Shown here: positions 17,193 through 23,844 of the stretch, in pieces
Numbering within the stretch: the first letter of the stretch is position 1
Layout: every line of letters starts with the position of its first letter
NCBI GenBank assembly: GCA_018265615.1
Contig: JABLYX010000031.1
Location: forward strand, 1-52,779
Direction: 5' to 3'
Origin: Lentisphaeria bacterium
GTDB taxonomy: Bacteria; Verrucomicrobiota; Lentisphaeria; Victivallales; Victivallaceae
Length of the DNA stretch: 52,779 nt
Notes under the pieces: generated by a model
Seen by the model: only the letters and a program-made list of their open reading frames with translations
What the model was told of the DNA's origin: nothing
The model's database searches: none
Position numbers and translations under genes: made by a program

Positions 17193-17915
17193 TCAGTCTT
17201 CCGTTGCGCGGTCCGGGTCGAACAGCATCTTTCTGACATTGTCCTTGGACTTCAACCAGTCTGCCTGGGCCAGGGTGTCGACGTGCCCGTCGGCAAACAG
17301 GAAACCCGTTCCTTTCGTGTGGAAGCCCTTGCGGTCGGAGCTGAAGGAGCCGGCCGCATAATCGCCTTTGCCTTTCGGGCGGAAGAAGAGCTTGTCCTTG
17401 CGGTTCTGCTGCAGTTCGCAGAAAAGAACCGCTTTGCCGGAGGGGCCCATGGCTTTGGAGAGCTTGTACCCCTTCAGGTTTGTGGCGCTTCCCTTTCCGG
17501 AGAAATGAATCAGGCCGTTCAGCCATTTGCCCATGAAGAACTGATCCTTTTCGCCGCCTTCGTACTCAAGCATCTGGCATTCGAACAGCTTGTTGCGCTT
17601 CAGATTGGACCAGTCATTGTTCTCCCCGCCGCCGAGGTAGAGCGAGAGCAGCTTGGCGAGATCGCGCTTGCCGTTCTGGTTGGTCGCCTCTTCCGCGAGG
17701 TCGTCGGTCTTGGCCACGCTTGAGAGCGGCATGAAGCCGTCGTTCGAGTCGGTGTAGAGCGCGTAGGCCGTGCCGAGCTGCTTGGAGTTGCTCAGGCAGT
17801 TCAATTCGCGGGCGCGGCGGCGCGCCTGATTCAGGGCGGGAAGCAGCATTCCGGCGAGAATTGCGATAATCGCAATCACGACCAGGAGCTCGATCAGTGT
17901 AAAGTGCCGTTTCAT
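17193..17915 (-). CDS. Pseudopilin-like secreted protein (prepilin N-terminal domain), cassette A-2
   Basis: 240 residues. MKRH is followed by the type IV pilin helix FTLIELLVVIAIIAILAG with Glu at mature position 5. The residue before Phe is His, not the Gly required by classical prepilin peptidases. A Cys at position 40 (mature 36) and a second in FECQ are shared with the other four copies. The C-terminus ends in the FADGHVDTL motif common to this phylum's pilin-like proteins. CAGGAGAATTCC precedes the ATG. It is the last gene of a three-gene operon with an FAD oxidoreductase and another pseudopilin. Function is unknown; a surface role in substrate recognition is my inference. Confidence 0.8.
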   Translation of the reverse strand: MKRHFTLIELLVVIAIIAILAGMLLPALNQARRRARELNCLSNSKQLGTAYALYTDSNDGFMPLSSVAKTDDLAEEATNQNGKRDLAKLLSLYLGGGENNDWSNLKRNKLFECQMLEYEGGEKDQFFMGKWLNGLIHFSGKGSATNLKGYKLSKAMGPSGKAVLFCELQQNRKDKLFFRPKGKGDYAAGSFSSDRKGFHTKGTGFLFADGHVDTLAQADWLKSKDNVRKMLFDPDRATED

Positions 17916-17930
17916 GGAATTCTCCTGTTA

Positions 17931-19634
17931 TTATCTGACTTCGAAATCGAATACGCGCATCGGGCGGTCGCTCCATCCCTGTTCGAGGACGAGCCGGACT
18001 TCCGTGCATTCGACCGGAGCCCAGGAGAGCCGGACGAGGCGGTGGCGGTTCTCTTCGACCCGGGCGAGAAGCTGCGTCCTGCCGTTCACGGTTCCTTCAA
18101 TCCGGAACACGCGCGGAAGCTGCGCCGGCATCGGGCGGAACATCTCGTGATCTTCCATGTTCAACTGGCGTTTCAGGTCCGCGAGGTCGCTGTCGAAAAC
18201 GAGGCGGGCGCCGGAGACCGTTTCGGGCGGGGAAAACGTGTAGCCGGCCTCGCCGCCGGCCGGGAACTCCACGCCCTGTCTGCCGTCGTCCCAGTCGCGG
18301 TCGCGGCCGCTGCGCAGCAGCTCATGGCTGACCGTCCCCTTGAGCGAGAGTTCGGAGACGCGGCGCGGGATGTTCGGGATGAACTGGTCCTGGTCGAGCA
18401 GCGTCTGCTGCAGTTCGTCGAGGTGCCGTTCATAGATGCCGCGCGGCGTTTCGCCGTACTTCACCGCGAGCGCGGCGGCGGTTCCGACCGCCTGTCCGAG
18501 CATCGAGGTCGTCGCCATGACGCGGGTCGAGCTCAGCGCCATATGCGTGGTCGAAATGTTGCGCCCCGCGAAAAAGAGGTTGTCGATGTTGACCGAGTAG
18601 AGCGAACGGTACGGGATCCCGAACGGCGACGGGGCCGGGTGGAAGATCGTCGGCGCGCCGGGGTAGTAGATCGCTTCGGGGTGGTGGTCGTCCATCGTCC
18701 AGCCGCCGTAGGCGACGGCGTCTTCGAATCTGCCCTCCGCCTCCACCTCCTTCTGGCAGAGCACGTGGTCGCCGACATAGCGGATGTTTTCGCGCTTGCC
18801 GGGCAGGCTGCCGATCCAGTCGAGCTCCCAGCCGCGGCCGCGGCCGTCCGGATGGTTCTTGATGTATTCCCAGCAGCCGTAGGCGATCCTGTAAAGCTCG
18901 TCGCGGATCTCGTCCGCGTCGCCGACGGTATCCTTTACGCCGCCGAACTCCATCCACCAGAAGTTGTTGCCTTCCGGCATGAAGTTGCGCTTCGGGAGCG
19001 TCTCTTCGGTGTAGTGATAGGCCCACTCCGGCGCGCGGAACGGGATGTGGCGGTTCGTGCGCCGCAGCTGGATCAGGATCGAGTTGCCCATGGTCTTCGC
19101 ATCGGCCTGTTCCGGCGCGTGCGGTTCGTCGAACTCGCCGCGCGCTTCGCGCCCGGCCCGGTACTTCGCGCCGGAGATGCGCAGAATACTGTCGCCGGAG
19201 CAGTCTGAGAAAAGCTTGCCTTCCACCTTGTAGCGGCAGTATTCGGTGAGGTTCCACCCTGTGACCGAGGTGATTTTTCCGTCTTCGACTTCGGCCTTTT
19301 CGACGGTCGTGTTCAGCAGGATCGTGAGGTTCTTCTCCCGCTTCGCGAACCCGTACATCACATCGTCCCAGATCGTGTACTTCATCGTCGGGTTGTAATA
19401 GTAGTTATCGAGCTGGAGCTCCTCCAGCAGTCCGGTCTCCTTGCGGTTTTCGCCGTGCGCGCCGCAGATCCACATGCGGATTTCGCTCGATGCGTTGCCG
19501 CCGAACATCGGCCGGTCCTGAATGATGACGGTCTTCGCGCCGTTGCGCGCGGCGGCGACCGCCGCGCAGAGTCCCGCGATTCCGCCGCCGACCACGACAA
19601 AGTCTGCTGAAAGTTTGCGTTTTGTGATAGTCAT
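17931..19634 (-). CDS. FAD-dependent oxidoreductase with C-terminal discoidin-like domain
   Basis: 567 residues. ADFVVVGGGIAGLCAAVAAARNG at residues 10-32 is the Rossmann FAD-binding motif, followed by TVIIQDRPMFGGNASSEIRMW. NLFFAGRNISTTHMALSSTRV near residue 360 is the second flavin-contact block of the FAD-dependent oxidoreductase group often found in polysaccharide-utilisation loci. The last ~130 residues (from GYTFSPPETVSGARLVFDSD to VRLVLEQGWSDRPMRVFDFEVR) look like an F5/8-type beta-sandwich. No signal peptide or Tat motif is present, so it should be cytoplasmic, which is odd beside two secreted-type neighbours. The substrate is probably a sugar or sugar acid. Confidence 0.8.
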   Translation of the reverse strand: MTITKRKLSADFVVVGGGIAGLCAAVAAARNGAKTVIIQDRPMFGGNASSEIRMWICGAHGENRKETGLLEELQLDNYYYNPTMKYTIWDDVMYGFAKREKNLTILLNTTVEKAEVEDGKITSVTGWNLTEYCRYKVEGKLFSDCSGDSILRISGAKYRAGREARGEFDEPHAPEQADAKTMGNSILIQLRRTNRHIPFRAPEWAYHYTEETLPKRNFMPEGNNFWWMEFGGVKDTVGDADEIRDELYRIAYGCWEYIKNHPDGRGRGWELDWIGSLPGKRENIRYVGDHVLCQKEVEAEGRFEDAVAYGGWTMDDHHPEAIYYPGAPTIFHPAPSPFGIPYRSLYSVNIDNLFFAGRNISTTHMALSSTRVMATTSMLGQAVGTAAALAVKYGETPRGIYERHLDELQQTLLDQDQFIPNIPRRVSELSLKGTVSHELLRSGRDRDWDDGRQGVEFPAGGEAGYTFSPPETVSGARLVFDSDLADLKRQLNMEDHEMFRPMPAQLPRVFRIEGTVNGRTQLLARVEENRHRLVRLSWAPVECTEVRLVLEQGWSDRPMRVFDFEVR

Positions 19635-19655
19635 TTCGTCTGCTCTCTGTTCAGG

Positions 19656-20378
19656 TTAATTGGCATAATAACGGTTGCACCAGAAGGCGCCGTTATTCAT
19701 GGATCTCGGTTCGGAATTCAAACGGTTGTAAGGAATTTCGTCGTACAGTTCAGCTTCGACGTGCCCGTCGACGAAGGCGAAGTTCACCCCTTTGCCGCCC
19801 TTGTGCCGCCACCCGTCCGGATCATTGTTCTCGTTCATTTCGGCACGGTTCTGGGCAGTCGGGGCAAGCGGATTGCGTGAGGGGCTGGTCATATAGATGT
19901 CGAACAGCATTGCGCGGCCGGAGGGATTCCGGATCTTGCTGAGCACGTGCGACTGGTCGTTGCCGGCGCAGTCCGGAGTTCCGCGCCAGTTGATGCCGTA
20001 ATGACGCTTGATGGCCGCAGTTTCAGTGGCCGTCGTGGAACTCGGGCAGGCGAAGACTCCGCGCGGCATTTTCTTGTCGTCATCAAGAAAACAGTTCTTC
20101 TCGGCCTTGTCGGTGCCGCCGCTCATGGCGAAGAGCACATCCTGCCAATAGCCGTTGTTGCCGCCGAGGTTGCGGTAGGACGACGGCATGACCCCGCGGT
20201 TCTGGTCGACATACATGCTCATGTAGGTTCCGAGCTGCTTCAGGTTGCTCGTGCATTTGATGTCACGCGAACGGGCGCGCGCCTGATTCAGGGCGGGAAG
20301 CAGCATCCCGGCGAGAATTGCGATGATCGCAATCACGACCAGGAGCTCGATCAGAGTGAAACTGCATTTTCTTTTCAT
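19656..20378 (-). CDS. Pseudopilin-like secreted protein, cassette A-1
   Basis: 240 residues from the ATG at 20378; an in-frame TTG at 20384 sits closer to the GGGAGG ribosome site and cannot be excluded. MKRKCS precedes the helix FTLIELLVVIAIIAILAG, with Ser instead of Gly before Phe. Cys at mature position 36 (IKCTSN), a second Cys in FACPSS, and FAFVDGHVEAEL near the C-terminus follow the pattern of the other copies. The region coding for the helix is almost identical at DNA level to 17193-17915 (two differences in about 78 nt), although the C-terminal halves are unrelated. First gene of the three-gene operon. Confidence 0.8.
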   Translation of the reverse strand: MKRKCSFTLIELLVVIAIIAILAGMLLPALNQARARSRDIKCTSNLKQLGTYMSMYVDQNRGVMPSSYRNLGGNNGYWQDVLFAMSGGTDKAEKNCFLDDDKKMPRGVFACPSSTTATETAAIKRHYGINWRGTPDCAGNDQSHVLSKIRNPSGRAMLFDIYMTSPSRNPLAPTAQNRAEMNENNDPDGWRHKGGKGVNFAFVDGHVEAELYDEIPYNRLNSEPRSMNNGAFWCNRYYAN

Positions 20379-20426
20379 TGTCAATAAGCCTCCCGTTTCA
20401 GGTTTGGATGATGCTGTTTGATACTA

Positions 20427-20454
20427 ATTATACTTGAAAATATTGCAAAAACAA
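20427..20454 (-). promoter_or_regulatory. Predicted promoter of the cassette A operon
   Basis: Minus strand TTGTTT (20454-20449), 16 nt, perfect TATAAT (20432-20427), about 50 nt before the pseudopilin start. Confidence 0.7.
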
Positions 20455-20511
20455 GAGTTAATTTCGAAAATGTGATATAAAGATTATTAAATTCCTTAAT
20501 ACGATAATTGC

Positions 20512-20532
20512 GGAAATAAAAATTGAATTTCC
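20512..20532. promoter_or_regulatory. Candidate IclR operator
   Basis: Inverted repeat GGAAAT (20512-20517), 9 nt, ATTTCC (20527-20532). Two further GGAAAT half-sites stand at 20565-20570 and 20604-20609. The arms match the core I know for IclR-family operators (GGAAAT/ATTTCC), and the site lies between the divergent cassette A promoter and iclR. Confidence 0.55.
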
Positions 20533-20630
20533 TGCATGGTTTCTTGAATCTGCTTGAAAAGATCGGAAATCGGTTTATCTTTCATAACATAAGATAATCG
20601 CTTGGAAATGCCGCAAACAGGAAAAATGAA

Positions 20631-21368
20631 ATGAAGAACAAGCTGCTTGAAAAAACATTTCAGGTGCTGGAAGCGATCTCCGCCTCGGAGGGGCCGGTGA
20701 CGCTCAAGGAGCTCGGCGGGAAGCTCGCGATCAATACGAGCACCCTTTCGCGCATTGCGGCGGATCTTGTCGAGGCCGGATATGTGTTCAAGGCGGATTA
20801 CCGCAGCTTCGAGCCTGCGCTCGGAATGATCCGGCTCGGCCAGAACGCCGCCTACAGCTCGCATCTGCCGCGGGCTGTGAACCCGATGGTGAAGAAGCAC
20901 TCCGAGGAGCTCGGCGTGCAGGGGGCGTTCGCGGGGATCGAGAACGGGCAGGTGGTCTATCTGTACCGCAGCGACGCGTTCTCCGACGAGCGCGAATACG
21001 GGCTGCCGTGCCGGGTGCCGCTTTTCCGGTCGAACATCGCGATTGCGATCCTCGCCAAAAGCATCCCGTGCGAAGAGGCGCTCGCGTTCTTCCGGGACTC
21101 CATCCGCGAGAATCACGCGGAGGGGCAGGACAAGACCGACCTCGACGAAATCCGGGAACTCATCGAGCATGTGCGGAAGAACGGCTATCTGTTCCGCCGC
21201 GAAAGGGATCACCGCTGGAACATCACGTTCCCGGTTGAATACAACGGCGGTCATTACGGCGTCTCCTTTTACGGCGACCGGGCGGAGGAGCGCAATTTCG
21301 ACCGGCTGCTTTTCGAGTGTTCGCTGCTGGCTTCACGGATCCATTCGGCGCTGGTGCAGGCTTCCTGA
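20631..21368 (+). CDS. IclR family transcriptional regulator
   Basis: 245 residues. The winged helix-turn-helix occupies residues 1-70 (LEKTFQVLEAISASEGPVTLKELGGKLAINTSTLSRIAADLVEAG), followed by an IclR effector domain with HSEELGVQGAFAGIENGQVVYL and a C-terminal VSFYGDR. It is divergent from the cassette A operon and 84 nt upstream of the GH37-like gene on the same strand, so it plausibly controls both. Four GGAAAT half-sites upstream suggest autoregulation. AGGA precedes the ATG by about 8 nt; the AT-rich 250-nt region upstream contrasts with the surrounding GC content. Confidence 0.87.
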   Translation: MKNKLLEKTFQVLEAISASEGPVTLKELGGKLAINTSTLSRIAADLVEAGYVFKADYRSFEPALGMIRLGQNAAYSSHLPRAVNPMVKKHSEELGVQGAFAGIENGQVVYLYRSDAFSDEREYGLPCRVPLFRSNIAIAILAKSIPCEEALAFFRDSIRENHAEGQDKTDLDEIRELIEHVRKNGYLFRRERDHRWNITFPVEYNGGHYGVSFYGDRAEERNFDRLLFECSLLASRIHSALVQAS

Positions 21369-21384
21369 CAATCTTTTCCAAACC

Positions 21385-21414
21385 GTTTGCAAACATTGCC
21401 GGATCTGTTATATT
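21385..21414 (+). promoter_or_regulatory. Promoter of the GH37-like gene with overlapping palindrome
   Basis: TTGCAA (21387-21392), 16 nt, TATATT (21409-21414). A perfect 10-bp palindrome, GTTTGCAAAC (21385-21394), covers the -35 and could be an operator. A second, weaker dyad GTTA/TAAC straddles the -10 (21407-21420). Confidence 0.6.
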
Positions 21415-21452
21415 AGTAACAGTCACAATCATTTTCGAGGAGAGCCGGAGTT

Positions 21453-22688
21453 ATGCAGAAAGTTTTGGACTACATCGCGCAGGGCTGGGAGAAAACAACG
21501 CGGTTCAATCCGGTTTCGGAAGGAACGCTGATCGGGCTGCCGCATCCTTACACAGTTCCCTGCATCAGGGATTCATTCCAGGAGCTCTACTACTGGGACA
21601 CCTATTTCGCCTGCCGCGGCATGGCGCTGCAGGGGCGGTCCGAGCTGGTGCGCGACAACTGCGAAGACTTCATCAGCGAGGTGAATGAGTTCGGCTTCGT
21701 CCCGAACGGAAACCGCACGTATTACCTCGACCGCTCCCAGCCGCCGTTCCTCGGGGCGATGATCGAGCTGACCGGCGCGGTCTGCCCGGAGGACCGCGCC
21801 TGGCTGCGCCGCGCCGCGCGGGCGCTTGAGGTCGAGATGCATTTCTGGAAGTTCCGCCGCCGCGGCGAGTGCGGGCTGCACCGTTACGGCACGAACGCGA
21901 CGGAGGAGGAGCTTGAGGCATTCTACCCATGCTGCGTCGAACGGCTCGGATATCCGGAGAACGCGACGCCGGAGCAGATCCGGGCGGCCGCGCGCGAGGC
22001 GATGGCCGAGGCGGAGTCCGGCTGGGATTTCAATCCGCGCTTCGAGCGGCGCTGCCCGGAATTCGCGGCGATCGACCTGAATTCGCTGCTGGTGCGCAGC
22101 CGCAATGAGCTGGGCGAGCTTTACCGCGACCTCGGGGACCTCGAACGCTCCGGCGAGTGGTTCCACAGTGCGGAGATCCGGGCGGAGCTGATCCGCTGCT
22201 ACTGCTGGAACGACCGGCGCGGCGTCTTTCTCGACTTCAACTTCGCGGAGAAGCGCCATTCGAAGGTGTTCTCCTGCGCGTCGCTGTTTCCGCTCTGGTG
22301 CGGAATCGCGACGCAGGAGCAGGCGGAGTCGACGCTCTATGCGCTCGAACATCTGCTTGAGTGCAGGCACGGACTTGCGGCCTGCGAGCCGAACGACTCG
22401 GGCCGTACCTACCAGTGGGACTATCCGAACGGCTGGCCCCCGCTGCATTTCATCGCGATCGAAGGGCTCGACCGGTACGGATTCACGGAGGCCGCGAGTC
22501 GTATCGCGCGGAAATACGTCGATACGGTCACGCAGAACTTCGAGAAGACCGGCGCGCTCTGGGAGAAGTACAATGTGGTCGCCGGTTCGGTCGACGTGAA
22601 GAGCGAGTACGAAACCCCGCAGATGCTCGGCTGGACGGCGGGCACGTTCGTCTACGCCGCCGACTACCTGGAGAAGCACGGCGAATAG
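21453..22688 (+). CDS. GH37 trehalase-like glycoside hydrolase, cytoplasmic
   Basis: 411 residues without signal peptide; typical trehalases have ~530. AESGWDFNPRF (D192 as general acid) and QWDYPNGWPP (321-330) are the trehalase signatures, and LWEKYNV (E371) gives the second catalytic carboxylate. The first trehalase signature, usually PGGRFxExYxWDxY, is degenerate: CIRDSFQELYYWDTYF (37-52) keeps the E-Y-WD-Y part but loses the GGRF loop that contacts trehalose. The substrate may therefore be another alpha-glucoside or a modified disaccharide. Preceded by CGAGGAGAG and an operator-bearing promoter; co-oriented with iclR. Confidence 0.75.
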   Translation: MQKVLDYIAQGWEKTTRFNPVSEGTLIGLPHPYTVPCIRDSFQELYYWDTYFACRGMALQGRSELVRDNCEDFISEVNEFGFVPNGNRTYYLDRSQPPFLGAMIELTGAVCPEDRAWLRRAARALEVEMHFWKFRRRGECGLHRYGTNATEEELEAFYPCCVERLGYPENATPEQIRAAAREAMAEAESGWDFNPRFERRCPEFAAIDLNSLLVRSRNELGELYRDLGDLERSGEWFHSAEIRAELIRCYCWNDRRGVFLDFNFAEKRHSKVFSCASLFPLWCGIATQEQAESTLYALEHLLECRHGLAACEPNDSGRTYQWDYPNGWPPLHFIAIEGLDRYGFTEAASRIARKYVDTVTQNFEKTGALWEKYNVVAGSVDVKSEYETPQMLGWTAGTFVYAADYLEKHGE

Positions 22689-22702
22689 GAACCCCCCGGC
22701 CG

Positions 22703-23842
22703 CTATTCCGCCCGTTTGCAGACGGAAAGCGGTTCTATCGCCTCCCTGAGCTGCTTTCTGATTTCCGCGGTTGAAGCGGAGAGGTCGACGGTGGCGAAGC
22801 GGATCTCGTGCCCCTGGATTTCGACGGCTTCATACAGCATTCTGTCCACCGCGGGGTGGAGGAACACCCCGGTTGCCGTCCGGGCCAGCGGGTCGCCGTT
22901 TTCCTCCTGTGTTCTCAGGTAGGCGTACATCTGGTAGAGATAGCCGTTGCGCAGCGTCTCTTTCCGGCGCCAGCCGGGAGTCACCACGGAGTTGAACTTC
23001 GTATCGATGACGATGCGGCGCCGTTGCTCCGGGTGGACCAGGACGATGTCCGTCTGCATGCCGGGAAAGATATCACGCATCCCCGGCGTCCACCGGGCGA
23101 CGGGCCAGTCGAGGCGTTTCCCGCCCTTGACTGTCCACCCTGCCGGGGCGAGGACTGTGCTGTAAAATCCGAGGACGCTTTGTTCGAAAAGGATTCTCAG
23201 CCGGCCCATATCCCGGTCGGGCTCGGGCAGGTATCGTTCTCCCGCCGCTTCCGTCGGCAGCGCGAGTTCAAAGGCGAGATGCGAGGCTTCAAGCAGCCTG
23301 CGGTCATCGGCGTCGTGCAGCCCGTGCCGGAAGGCCGCGGCCTCGCGCCATTCGGGGCAGGGGCCGCCGACGCCCATTCTTCTCAGGCAGGAGGCCTGCT
23401 TCCGGCAGCATACGGCCAGTTTTCTGTTGAGGACCCTCTTTTCAAGCGTCTCCAGCGCTCCCCGGACGAAGCGGTTCAACGGCGTGTCGACGGTCAGGTG
23501 GTCGAAGCGGCAGGCGACCTTTCCCGCGTCGAGCAGGCGGCCCCGCTCCGTCTGCAGGGTGTCGATGCGTCCGCGGACCCGGTTCAGCGTGTCCGCGCCG
23601 TCCCGGAAGCCGCAGCTCAGGTTGCGCCGGATGCGCCGGTTCACGAGGTCGGTCAGAATCGCCGCGGCGAGGTCGGGAATGTCGTCAGGACTCTCTTCCA
23701 CAGCGATCTTCCGGCCGCCGGAGCCCATGTAGCGCTGTGCGGCGTAGAACATCAGCAGCCAGAGATTGCGCAGCGGGATCTTCCCGGTTTTGCCGGTTTC
23801 GTCCCGGATTTCCAGCATCGGTTCCTGACGTTCGGCCGCCAT
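22703..23842 (-). CDS. mcrC: McrC-like subunit of a McrBC modification-dependent restriction system
   Basis: 379 residues, starting 2 nt after the mcrB stop. McrC proteins supply the PD-(D/E)xK nuclease that cuts DNA when driven by McrB. The N-terminus IPLRNLWLLMFYAAQRYMG is typical. The nuclease motif is visible as GMQTDIVLV (D265) followed by RRIVIDTKFNS (D280, K282), with a preceding helix containing LRILFEQSVLGFYS. The frame is open far upstream, but that part is mcrB in another frame. It ends 15 nt from the convergent GH37-like gene. Likely co-transcribed with mcrB. Confidence 0.88.
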   Translation of the reverse strand: MAAERQEPMLEIRDETGKTGKIPLRNLWLLMFYAAQRYMGSGGRKIAVEESPDDIPDLAAAILTDLVNRRIRRNLSCGFRDGADTLNRVRGRIDTLQTERGRLLDAGKVACRFDHLTVDTPLNRFVRGALETLEKRVLNRKLAVCCRKQASCLRRMGVGGPCPEWREAAAFRHGLHDADDRRLLEASHLAFELALPTEAAGERYLPEPDRDMGRLRILFEQSVLGFYSTVLAPAGWTVKGGKRLDWPVARWTPGMRDIFPGMQTDIVLVHPEQRRRIVIDTKFNSVVTPGWRRKETLRNGYLYQMYAYLRTQEENGDPLARTATGVFLHPAVDRMLYEAVEIQGHEIRFATVDLSASTAEIRKQLREAIEPLSVCKRAE

Positions 23843-23844
23843 CC

